16,440 nucleotides of DNA from Acidimicrobiales bacterium. GTDB taxonomy: Bacteria > Actinomycetota > Acidimicrobiia > Acidimicrobiales > Palsa-688. The first letter of the stretch is position 1; the number at the start of each line of letters is the position of its first letter. Location: assembly GCA_019241495.1 (NCBI GenBank), contig JAFAWZ010000014.1, forward strand, positions 1-16,440, read 5' to 3'. The position numbers and the translations under genes are program-made. A model generated the notes under the pieces. It was not told the origin of the DNA. It ran no database searches and saw only the letters and a list, made by a program, of their open reading frames with translations. Positions 7,555 through 15,167 of the stretch are shown here, piece after piece.

Positions 7555-9408
7555 GTGCGATGGTATAAGCGGAAGAGCTTACAGATCGCCGCCGCCGTCG
7601 GGTCGATGGCGATACTGCTTGCCGCCTGCTCGAGCAGCGGTAACCGGAGTGCAGCCGGAGGGACAAGCGCCAGCGCGGCCAAAGGCCAAGGAGTAGGAGG
7701 GAGCCTGTGCTCCTGGGCGCCCGGCACCCAGTTCTACGGGGGGGAGAACAGCCCTGGAACCCCGAAGAAGGGCGGTACTCTCACCGCTCTCGGCGTGTCG
7801 GATGTCGACAACGCGCTCGACCTGAACATCGGTTATCTCAGCTACGACTACTCGATGTATGAGCTCTACAATCGCAGCCTCTACACCTACCCTTCGGTTC
7901 ACTGTCAGCAGACCACTCCCGAGCCCGATCTGGCTACCGGACCGCCCACTGTCAGCTCCGACGGCCTCCATGTGACGGTCACAATCCGCAAGGGCGCCAT
8001 GTGGGATACGAATCCGCCGAGACAGGTGAGCGCGGCCGACGTGATCCTTGGGCTAAAGCGAGCCTGCAACCCCACCGACCCGTTCGGCGGGACGGGTGAC
8101 TTCAGCGACGTCCTTGCCGGCTACAGCTCCTTCTGTGACGGGTTCGGCAATGTGTCGACCACGTCGGCATCCGCCCAGGCCGACTACATCAATGGTCATC
8201 AGATCTCGGGAGCTCAGGTAGACCCGAAGGACCCGCTCACTGTCGACTTCACCTTGCTCAAGCCGACAGCGTACTTAGAAGGTGTCATGACCCTGCCACC
8301 ATTCAATCCAGCGCCGCAGGAGATCCTTCAGGCCCTTCCCGACAGCAGCACAGTGTGGCATTACGTTTACTCGGACGGTCCTTACAAGATCGCTACCTAC
8401 AACCCGGGCCAGAGCATCAACTTTGTCCGCAATCCGGTGTGGAACGCGTCTACCGACCCAATTCGCAAGGCATATGTCGATGCCATTGACATCACAGAGA
8501 CCGGTACGCCTGAGGGCGTGTTCCAACAGGTGATCACCAACTCGCCCCAAGCGGACATCGCATGGGACGTAAACGTGCCACCGACCGACATCCCGGGTCT
8601 GGTCTCCAACAAGGACTCTCGCTTCTCGCTCGTTACCTCGGGTGGCCCGTACTACATCGTCTGGAACACCGCCTCGCCGAACAACAACAAGGCGCTTGCC
8701 AATCCGGTCGTGCGCCAAGCTCTCGACTACGGCATCGACAGGTCTCTGATCCAGCAGGACGCGGGCGGGCCCGCAGTCGCGCCGCCCGCAACCCATGTCC
8801 TTACTGGACCGACGATCGGGTACACGCCTGATTACGAGGACTATCCGTACAGCCAGGCTAAGGCCAAGCAGATGCTTGCTTCAGCCGGGGCGTCGAACAT
8901 GACCCTGAAGTTCCTCTACTACTCGAGTTCGGCAACACTGGCCAAGAACGTCCAGACGCTCCAGAACAATCTGTCCCAGATCGGCGTCAAGGTGGTTGCC
9001 GTACCGGTCACCCAATCTGACTTCTATTCCAAGTACCTTTACAAGCCGAATCAGGCGCAGTCCGGGTACTGGGACTTCGCGATTGCGGGCTGGACGCCCG
9101 ACTGGTTCAACGATGCGGCGAAGTCTTACTTCATCCCGCTGTTCACCGGTACCACACCTACCACGAGCAACTTCGGGCTCTTCAGCGATCAGAAGCTGGG
9201 AACGCTGATCCAGAACGCCCTAGCCGCTCCTAACGACTCGGCCGCGGGCCCGCTTTGGAACCAGGCCGACCGGGAGGCTATGGCCCAGGCAGCCTGGGAT
9301 CCGCTCTACGTGGGCAACTTCGCCAAGATCCAGGGTTCTCAGGTCCATAACTGCGTCGTGGCGCCGCAGCTCGAGACCTGCAGCTTCGCCAACGTCTGGC
9401 TCTCCTAA
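7555..9408 (+). CDS. Peptide-type ABC transporter substrate-binding lipoprotein (SBP family 5)
   Basis: A 617-residue secreted lipoprotein that captures ligand, probably peptides, for the importer encoded downstream. The N-terminus is a lipoprotein signal (RWYKRK, hydrophobic core, then LLAAC with lipidated Cys25), followed by a Ser/Ala/Gly linker to about residue 50. The family-5 body has KKGGTLTAL, TVTIRKGAMWDTNPP with VSAADVILGLKRA, and the C-terminal YWDFAIAGWTPDWFND. Six cysteines lie in the mature domain, which could form disulfides outside the cell. The GTG at 7555 is chosen because AGGAGGG sits 7 bases upstream and the lipobox falls at residue 25; the alternative GTG at 7462 would add 31 residues and spoil the signal. 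Family members also bind nickel, haem or sugars, so peptide is the default inference. Confidence 0.92.
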   Translation: MRWYKRKSLQIAAAVGSMAILLAACSSSGNRSAAGGTSASAAKGQGVGGSLCSWAPGTQFYGGENSPGTPKKGGTLTALGVSDVDNALDLNIGYLSYDYSMYELYNRSLYTYPSVHCQQTTPEPDLATGPPTVSSDGLHVTVTIRKGAMWDTNPPRQVSAADVILGLKRACNPTDPFGGTGDFSDVLAGYSSFCDGFGNVSTTSASAQADYINGHQISGAQVDPKDPLTVDFTLLKPTAYLEGVMTLPPFNPAPQEILQALPDSSTVWHYVYSDGPYKIATYNPGQSINFVRNPVWNASTDPIRKAYVDAIDITETGTPEGVFQQVITNSPQADIAWDVNVPPTDIPGLVSNKDSRFSLVTSGGPYYIVWNTASPNNNKALANPVVRQALDYGIDRSLIQQDAGGPAVAPPATHVLTGPTIGYTPDYEDYPYSQAKAKQMLASAGASNMTLKFLYYSSSATLAKNVQTLQNNLSQIGVKVVAVPVTQSDFYSKYLYKPNQAQSGYWDFAIAGWTPDWFNDAAKSYFIPLFTGTTPTTSNFGLFSDQKLGTLIQNALAAPNDSAAGPLWNQADREAMAQAAWDPLYVGNFAKIQGSQVHNCVVAPQLETCSFANVWLS

Positions 9409-9513
9409 ACGGACGTCTCAGGTCTGGCGGTGACGGCCCGGTTCCGATAGGTGACCGAGCCGGTCTCGGCAGCAACCAAGCCTGCGTCAGCACCCATCGA
9501 GGGCAGGTTCAAT

Positions 9514-10533
9514 ATGGCGCTTCTAGAGGTAAAAGACCTTCACGTCTCGTTCAACACTGACGACGGTGCGGTGAGGGCGGCTCGTGGTGTCTCGTTCTCG
9601 GTTGACCGGGGCCAGACACTCGGGATCGTCGGAGAGTCGGGGTCGGGCAAGAGCGTTTCGACGCAGTCCATAGTGGGGCTCGCCCGGGGCGGCAGTGTGA
9701 CCGGCGAGGCGATCTTCGACGGTCGTGACCTGCTGACCATGCACCGCGACGAGTTACAGAAGGTTCGGGGCGCGCAGATAGCCATGATCTTCCAGGATCC
9801 GCTGTCCAGCCTGCACCCGTTCTACCGGGTGGACTGGCAGATCTGCGAGATGATCCGCGCCCACGAACCGCGCACTGACGCCAAAGCGGCCCGGGCCCGG
9901 GCCATCGATCTGCTGAAGCTGGTGGGGATACCACAGGCAGAGCGCCGTGTCGACGACTTCCCCCACCAGTTCTCGGGCGGGATGCGCCAGCGGGCCATGA
10001 TCGCCATGGCCATGGCCCTGAACCCGGCACTGCTCATCGCCGACGAGCCGACGACCGCCCTCGACGTGACCGTCCAGGCCCAGGTGCTGCGAGTGATCGA
10101 GCGCCTGCAGAACGAGTTCGGCACCGCTGTGATCCTCATCACTCACGACCTCGGCGTCGTGGCAGAGATCGCCGACGATGTGGTGGTCATGTACGCCGGG
10201 GCGGTGGTGGAGACCGCCGACCGGGACGAGCTGTTCTACCGGAACCATCACCCCTACACCGAAGGGCTGCTCCGGTCTCTTCCTGCCTACGGCGGGGAAC
10301 GGGCCCGGTTGATCCCGATCACCGGCCAACCCCCAAGTTTGATAAAGCTTCCTACCGGCTGCAAGTTCCATCCCCGTTGCCCGTACGCCTTCGACCGGTG
10401 CCGAGCGGAGGAGCCACCTCTAGCTTTGGTGTATGGCAGTTCCTCCCACCGATCGTCGTGCTGGCTTCCTCACACCGTCGAAGGTCGCGAGAGCACTCGA
10501 GCCCAGCTGCTCGGGGGGCGGACAGTCGGATGA
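9514..10533 (+). CDS. dppD: Oligo/dipeptide ABC transporter ATP-binding protein (DppD type)
   Basis: A 339-residue ATPase that powers the importer at the inner face of the membrane. It shows Walker A GESGSGKS, Q-loop IFQDPLSSLHP, signature FSGGMRQR, Walker B LLIADEPTTALD and switch His in ITHDLG. The C-terminal oligopeptide-type extension has CKFHPRCPYAFDRC and a later Cys in SSCW. Four-cysteine clusters of this type hold a 4Fe-4S cluster in a characterised DppD. The ATG at 9514 has GAGGGCAGG upstream and begins at the usual family start (ALLEVKDLHVSF). A GTG at 9451 in the same frame would add 21 unconserved residues and has no ribosome site. Its stop overlaps the next gene (ATGA). The symbol marks family position, not proven dipeptide specificity. 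Confidence 0.93.
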   Translation: MALLEVKDLHVSFNTDDGAVRAARGVSFSVDRGQTLGIVGESGSGKSVSTQSIVGLARGGSVTGEAIFDGRDLLTMHRDELQKVRGAQIAMIFQDPLSSLHPFYRVDWQICEMIRAHEPRTDAKAARARAIDLLKLVGIPQAERRVDDFPHQFSGGMRQRAMIAMAMALNPALLIADEPTTALDVTVQAQVLRVIERLQNEFGTAVILITHDLGVVAEIADDVVVMYAGAVVETADRDELFYRNHHPYTEGLLRSLPAYGGERARLIPITGQPPSLIKLPTGCKFHPRCPYAFDRCRAEEPPLALVYGSSSHRSSCWLPHTVEGRESTRAQLLGGRTVG

Positions 10534-11627
10534 GCGGCGATGTGATCGTTCGGGCAACCGACGTCGTCAAGCACTTCCCCGTCCAGTCGAGCAGCCTGCG
10601 ACGTGGCCGCGAGGTCGTGCACGCTGTCGACACGGTGAGCCTGGAAGTCCGGCGAGGAGAGACGGTCGGTCTGGTGGGGGAGACCGGTTGCGGGAAGTCG
10701 ACCCTCGCTCGTTGTCTGGCCAGGTTGCTCGATCTGACGTCGGGGAGAGTGGAGTTCGATGGCCACGACATCACGAAACTGAAGCCCCGTGATCTGGGCA
10801 AGGTTCGCCGCGAGATGCAAATGATCTTCCAGGATCCCTACGGCTCCTTGAACCCGAAGCGCCGGGTCGGATCGATCATCGGCGACCCGTTTGCCGTGCA
10901 CAACGTCGCCAGCGGTCAAGACCGGCGGCGTCAAGTCCAGGAGCTCATGGAGCTCGTCGGGCTGAACCCGGAGCATTACAACCGTTTCCCGGCTGAGTTC
11001 TCCGGAGGGCAGCGTCAGCGCATCGGGGTGGCCCGCGCCCTGGCGCTCAAGCCCAAGGTAGTCATCTGCGACGAGCCGGTCTCGGCCCTCGACGTCTCGA
11101 TCCAGGCCCAGGTGCTGAATCTGCTGGCCGACCTCCAGCAGCACCTCAATTTGACATACATATTCATCGCCCACGACCTGTCGGTCGTCCGGCACGTGAG
11201 CGATCGGGTCATGCTGATGTACCTCGGCAAGATCGTCGAGGGCGGACCGTCAGAAGAGGTGTACCAGCGGGCCCGCCATCCTTATTCGAACGCTCTGCTC
11301 TCCGCCATCCCACTTCCCGATCCCCGAGCCGCCCAGGAGAGGCCGCGGATCGTATTGGTCGGCGACGTGCCGTCGCCGATCGACCCGCCGCGCGCCTGCC
11401 GATTCCATCCACGCTGCCCGAAGGCGCAGGGGCGATGCGTCGAAGAAGAGCCGGTCCTCGAACCCCGCCTCGGCGACCCTACAACCCACGTGGCCGCCTG
11501 CCACTTCCCTGTCGCGGAGGGCGAGGACCTCACCATGGCCCGGCCCACCCTCTCGGAGGAAGAGCGGATCGTCGAGCCGACCATGGTCGCCACGCCCGGC
11601 GAGAGCGGGGAGAAGGAGCTGCCGTGA
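10530..11627 (+). CDS. dppF: Oligo/dipeptide ABC transporter ATP-binding protein (DppF type)
   Basis: A 365-residue second ATPase pairing with the DppD-type subunit. Motifs are Walker A GETGCGKST, Q-loop IFQDPYGSLNPKRRV, signature FSGGQRQRIG, Walker B VVICDEPVSALD and switch His in IAHDLSVV. The C-terminal extension again has paired cysteines (CRFHPRCPKAQGRC, then AACHFP). After about residue 330 there is an extra acidic/Pro-rich tail (EGEDLTMARPTLSEEER and on) of about 35 residues that is not part of the family core. The ATG at 10530 overlaps the dppD stop as ATGA with GGGGGGCGG about 8 bases upstream. Its own stop overlaps the next start as GTGA. Confidence 0.93.
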   Translation: MSGDVIVRATDVVKHFPVQSSSLRRGREVVHAVDTVSLEVRRGETVGLVGETGCGKSTLARCLARLLDLTSGRVEFDGHDITKLKPRDLGKVRREMQMIFQDPYGSLNPKRRVGSIIGDPFAVHNVASGQDRRRQVQELMELVGLNPEHYNRFPAEFSGGQRQRIGVARALALKPKVVICDEPVSALDVSIQAQVLNLLADLQQHLNLTYIFIAHDLSVVRHVSDRVMLMYLGKIVEGGPSEEVYQRARHPYSNALLSAIPLPDPRAAQERPRIVLVGDVPSPIDPPRACRFHPRCPKAQGRCVEEEPVLEPRLGDPTTHVAACHFPVAEGEDLTMARPTLSEEERIVEPTMVATPGESGEKELP

Positions 11628-12574
11628 CCATCCCGAGTGCCATCGAATCGCACACCGAACTGGCCATCGAGCCTGGCGTAGCGGCCGAGCGGGCCATCGA
11701 GGGACGCAGCACCTGGCAGCTTGCTTGGATGCGACTCCGCAAGGACAAAGCCGCCGTGGTGTCGTTCGTGGTGATCGTCCTTATCGTCCTGATGGCGATT
11801 TTCGCTCCCGTCGTGGCGTCTCTCACCGGTCACGGCGTAGATCAGCAGTTCCGTACCACCGGGCTCAACGGCTTTGGCCAACCGGTTGGCCCCAACGGCA
11901 CCTTCCTGCTCGGAACCGACGATCTCGGCCGGGACATCCTGGTGCGCATCGCCTACGGGGCTCGGATATCCCTGCTGGTGGGGGTGGTCGCGACGCTGAT
12001 AATGGTGGCGATCGGCACCGTGCTCGGGCTGATGGCGGGATATCTGGGCGGGATCGTCGACTCGATCATCGCCCGGCTGATCGATCTGGTTCTGTCCCTG
12101 CCGTTCCTGCTCTTCGCCATCTCGCTCGTCTCGGTCACCCACCCCGGGCTGGCAGTGGTGATCATCGTGATCGCCGTGTTCAACTGGGCGGCCGTCGCCC
12201 GGATCGTGCGAGGCCAGGTGCTGTCGATTCGCGAGAAGGAGTACATCGAGGCGGCCCGCTCGCTCGGCGCGGGTCCGCTGCGAATCATGTTCGTCGACGT
12301 CCTACCCAACGTGTTGACCCAGCTCATCGTCTACGCCACCCTCTTGATACCTGTGACCATCGTGTTGGAGGCGACGTTGTCCTTCCTCGGTCTGGGCATC
12401 CCGCCTCCGACGGCTGATTGGGGCCAGATGATCGCCGAATCCGAGGGGGTGTACCAGCAGGCCTGGTGGTTCCTGGTATTCCCCGGCCTGGCGCTGCTCG
12501 TCACCACCCTGTCGTTCAACATCCTCGGAGATGGGGTGCGCGACGCCCTCGATCCCCGGCTAGAGCGACGGTAG
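11624..12574 (+). CDS. dppC: Peptide-type ABC transporter permease (DppC type)
   Basis: A 316-residue inner-membrane permease with about six hydrophobic segments. A cytoplasmic N-terminus of about 45 residues leads to the OppC-type start STWQLAWMRLRKDKAAVVSF and the first transmembrane helix (FVVIVLIVLMAIFAPVVA). The extracytoplasmic loop ends in GTDDLGRDILVRIAYGAR, as usual for the DppC branch. The coupling EAA loop that contacts the ATPase is EYIEAARSLGAGPLRIMFVD. The late LEATLSFLGLGIPPP and WGQMIAE motifs confirm the family. The GTG at 11624 overlaps the dppF stop (GTGA) and has GAAGGAG upstream. It precedes dppB, the reverse of the common B-C order. Confidence 0.94.
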   Translation: MTIPSAIESHTELAIEPGVAAERAIEGRSTWQLAWMRLRKDKAAVVSFVVIVLIVLMAIFAPVVASLTGHGVDQQFRTTGLNGFGQPVGPNGTFLLGTDDLGRDILVRIAYGARISLLVGVVATLIMVAIGTVLGLMAGYLGGIVDSIIARLIDLVLSLPFLLFAISLVSVTHPGLAVVIIVIAVFNWAAVARIVRGQVLSIREKEYIEAARSLGAGPLRIMFVDVLPNVLTQLIVYATLLIPVTIVLEATLSFLGLGIPPPTADWGQMIAESEGVYQQAWWFLVFPGLALLVTTLSFNILGDGVRDALDPRLERR

Positions 12575-12584
12575 GAGGCAAGGA

Positions 12585-13553
12585 ATGGCCCGTTTCCTTC
12601 TTCGCCGCATAGCTCAGGGCATCGTGGTGATGATCCTCGTCACCATTCTTGTGTTCCTAATCTTCTTCGGCAGTGGGAGTCAGATCGACGTGGCCCGCCG
12701 TCTGGCTGGGCGCAACGCCAGCCAGCAGACGATCGCCAGCATCACCCACCGTCTCCACCTGAACGAGTCGCTTCCGGCCCAGTACTGGCACTTCGTGGTG
12801 CAGCTCGTCTGGCACCACAACCTCGGCTACTCCTACTACCACACCCAGCCGGTGTCGACCATCATCGGCCACGCCATCCCGATCACCTTGTCGCTGGCCA
12901 TCGGGGCTGCGGTCATATGGCTGGTGCTTGGTGTGCTGTCCGGGGTTACAGCGGCGGTTCGCCGGGGATCGGTGATGGACCGGGTGTTCACCGGGCTGGC
13001 CCTCTTCTTCTACTCCCTGCCGACTTTCGTTCTCGGCCTGCTGCTCCTCTTCTTGGTGTACTTCCAGCTGGCGAAGCGCGGCATTCGGATTTTCCCGGGT
13101 CAGGGCTACACCGGAATTACTTCCAACCCTCTCAAGTGGCTGGAGAGCATGATCCTGCCGTGGTTCACGCTTGCCCTGGTGTCTGCTGCGACCTATATGC
13201 GGCTGACCCGGGGATCATTGCTCGAGGTTTTGGGAGAGGACTACATCCGCACCGCCCGGGCCAAGGGGCTTCCCGAGCGCCGGGTCATCTTCCGACACGG
13301 TCTGCGGTCGTCCTTGACCCCCGTAGTCAGCCAGCTCGGTATAGACCTCGGGACGTTGGTCGGCGGAGCCATAGTGACCGAAACGGTGTTCGGCATGCCT
13401 GGCCTGGGATACACCGCGGTCACTTCGATCACAAACCAGGATCTGCCGGTCATAATCGGGATTGTGATAGTGGCGAGCGGATCTGTTGTGGTCGCCAACA
13501 TCTTGGTGGACATCTTCTACGCGGTCCTTGATCCCCGGGTGCGGCTGCACTGA
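12585..13553 (+). CDS. dppB: Peptide-type ABC transporter permease (DppB type)
   Basis: A 322-residue inner-membrane permease that forms the channel with the DppC-type subunit. It opens with the family start MARFLLRRIAQGIVVMILVT and a first transmembrane helix, then an extracytoplasmic loop (about 35-100) with the NLGYSYYHTQPV segment. About five more helices follow. The EAA coupling loop is EDYIRTARAKGLPERRVIF. GGAIVTETVFGMPGLGYT and the terminal LVDIFYAVLDPRVRL are classic. The ATG at 12585 has AGGAGG about 6 bases upstream. It is the last gene of the transporter; a 28-base spacer follows before menB, with no T-tailed terminator. Confidence 0.95.
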   Translation: MARFLLRRIAQGIVVMILVTILVFLIFFGSGSQIDVARRLAGRNASQQTIASITHRLHLNESLPAQYWHFVVQLVWHHNLGYSYYHTQPVSTIIGHAIPITLSLAIGAAVIWLVLGVLSGVTAAVRRGSVMDRVFTGLALFFYSLPTFVLGLLLLFLVYFQLAKRGIRIFPGQGYTGITSNPLKWLESMILPWFTLALVSAATYMRLTRGSLLEVLGEDYIRTARAKGLPERRVIFRHGLRSSLTPVVSQLGIDLGTLVGGAIVTETVFGMPGLGYTAVTSITNQDLPVIIGIVIVASGSVVVANILVDIFYAVLDPRVRLH

Positions 13554-13581
13554 TCCCAGCCGTCGGGGGCGAGGCGTCGTA

Positions 13582-14493
13582 GTGTCGACGGCCATGGTTT
13601 CAGAGCTGTTCGATCAGTCGGCGTGGCGGGAGGTTCCAGGCTTCGGGTTCACCGACATCACCTACCACCGGGCCGTCGACCAGGGGACGGTGCGGGTGGC
13701 GTTCAACCGGCCCGAGGTGCGCAACGCCTTCCGGCCCCACACGGTCGACGAGCTGTACCAGGCCCTGGACCACGCCCGGCAGAGCGCCGACGTCGGCTGT
13801 GTCCTCCTGACTGGCAACGGCCCGTCACCGCGAGACGGCGGATGGGCGTTCTGCTCGGGCGGCGACCAGAGGATCCGGGGGCGCCACGGGTACCAGTACG
13901 CTTCCGGCGAGGAGGCCGACAGCGTCGACCCGGCCCGGACCGGGCGGCTCCACATCCTCGAGGTGCAGCGCCTCATCCGGTTCATGCCCAAGGTCGTCAT
14001 CTGCCTGGTTCCCGGCTGGGCGGCCGGGGGCGGTCACAGCCTGCACGTCGTGTGCGACCTCACTCTGGCCAGCGCGGAGCATGCCCGGTTCAAGCAGACC
14101 GACACCGATGTGGCCAGCTTCGACGGTGGCTTCGGATCCGCCTATCTGGCCCGCCAGGTGGGCCAGAAGTTCGCACGCGAGATCTTCTTCCTAGGACGGA
14201 CCTATACCGCGGCCGAGATGCATGCGATGGGAGCAGTGAACGCCGTGGTAGCCCACGCCGAGCTCGAGGCGACCGGGCTGGAGTGGGCTCGTGAGATCCA
14301 CACCAAGAGCCCCACCGCCCAGCGGATGGTCAAGTTCGCCCTCAACCTGATCGACGACGGCCTGGTGGGCCAGCAGGTGTTCGCCGGTGAGGCCACCCGC
14401 TTGGCCTACGGCACCGACGAAGCCGCCGAGGGACGTGATGCCTTTCTCGAGAAGCGCCCTGCGGATTGGTCGGCGTTTCCCTGGCACTATTAG
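13582..14493 (+). CDS. menB: 1,4-dihydroxy-2-naphthoyl-CoA synthase
   Basis: A 303-residue crotonase-fold enzyme that closes the second ring of the naphthoquinone by converting o-succinylbenzoyl-CoA to DHNA-CoA in menaquinone synthesis. Hallmarks are RPEVRNAFRPHTVDELY, the DHNA-CoA synthase motif FCSGGDQRIRGRHGYQY (from about residue 90), the oxyanion segment GWAAGGGHSLHVVCDL and TDTDVASFDGG (173-183). The aspartate in the last motif suggests the side-chain-carboxylate subtype rather than the bicarbonate-dependent one. The C-terminus EKRPADWSAFPWHY is typical. The GTG at 13582 is preferred because GGGGGCGAGG lies 8 bases upstream; the ATG at 13594 is an alternative 4 residues shorter. No other men gene is in the window. 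Confidence 0.94.
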   Translation: MSTAMVSELFDQSAWREVPGFGFTDITYHRAVDQGTVRVAFNRPEVRNAFRPHTVDELYQALDHARQSADVGCVLLTGNGPSPRDGGWAFCSGGDQRIRGRHGYQYASGEEADSVDPARTGRLHILEVQRLIRFMPKVVICLVPGWAAGGGHSLHVVCDLTLASAEHARFKQTDTDVASFDGGFGSAYLARQVGQKFAREIFFLGRTYTAAEMHAMGAVNAVVAHAELEATGLEWAREIHTKSPTAQRMVKFALNLIDDGLVGQQVFAGEATRLAYGTDEAAEGRDAFLEKRPADWSAFPWHY

Positions 14494-14519
14494 CTGGTGC
14501 CGACAGTGGCGGTGACCGG

Positions 14520-15167
14520 GTGACCGATCAGGCGCAGCCCCCGACCTCCGAGGCGCCGGATCGGGACACCAGCCGCCTCGAGGCCTTCAGTGACGGAGTC
14601 CTGGCCGTGATCATCACCATCATGGTGCTGGGCTTACGCGATCCGGCGAAACCGACCTTTCATGAGCTGGGCAAGGCGGTGCCATCGCTGCTGGTGTATC
14701 TGTTGTCGTTCGCGTTCATAGGGATCTACTGGAACAACCATCACCACCTGTTGCGAGCCACCCGCCGGATCAGCGGGTCGGTGATGTGGACCAACCTTCA
14801 CCTGCTCTTCTGGCTCTCCCTCATCCCGTTCCTGACCAAGTGGGTGGCCGCTTTCCACGACTCCTCACTTCCCGCGTCGGTGTACGGGATGGCCTGCCTG
14901 GGCGCCGCCATCGCCTTCACCATCCTGGTGCGGGCCATCATCCGCTGCAATGGGGCCGACTCCGAGGTCGCCCGAGCCGTGGGCCGGGACCTCAAGAGCT
15001 ACCTGTCGTTGTTCCTCTACGCCGCGGGCGTCGGCTGCGCCTGGATATCTCCCTGGATCTCCTATGCTTTGTACGGCAGCGTGTCACTCATCTGGTTCGT
15101 TCCCGACCGGCGGTTCGACCGCCGACCCGCTGCCGACATGGCCGAGGGGGCGAGCGGGCCACTATGA
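14520..15167 (+). CDS. TMEM175/DUF1211-type membrane protein, putative potassium channel
   Basis: A 215-residue integral membrane protein with about six hydrophobic segments. It opens with the family signature RLEAFSDGVLAVIITIMVLGL (FSD at 23-25, pore-lining first helix); the NNHHHLLR stretch after the third hydrophobic segment is also typical. Bacterial TMEM175 members form tetrameric potassium-selective channels; channel function here is inferred from the family. The GTG at 14520 is chosen as the closest start before the signature; it begins 26 bases after the menB stop and has only a weak ribosome site. The charged C-terminal tail (DRRFDRRPAADMAEGA) ends 31 bases before a tRNA. The recombinase frame on the other strand overlaps the last ~80 bases. 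Confidence 0.88.
   Translation: MTDQAQPPTSEAPDRDTSRLEAFSDGVLAVIITIMVLGLRDPAKPTFHELGKAVPSLLVYLLSFAFIGIYWNNHHHLLRATRRISGSVMWTNLHLLFWLSLIPFLTKWVAAFHDSSLPASVYGMACLGAAIAFTILVRAIIRCNGADSEVARAVGRDLKSYLSLFLYAAGVGCAWISPWISYALYGSVSLIWFVPDRRFDRRPAADMAEGASGPL

Noticed and set aside
9451..9513. Longer N-terminus for the DppD-type ATPase from GTG 9451
   Set aside because: No ribosome binding site there and the added residues are not family-like; kept only as an alternative.
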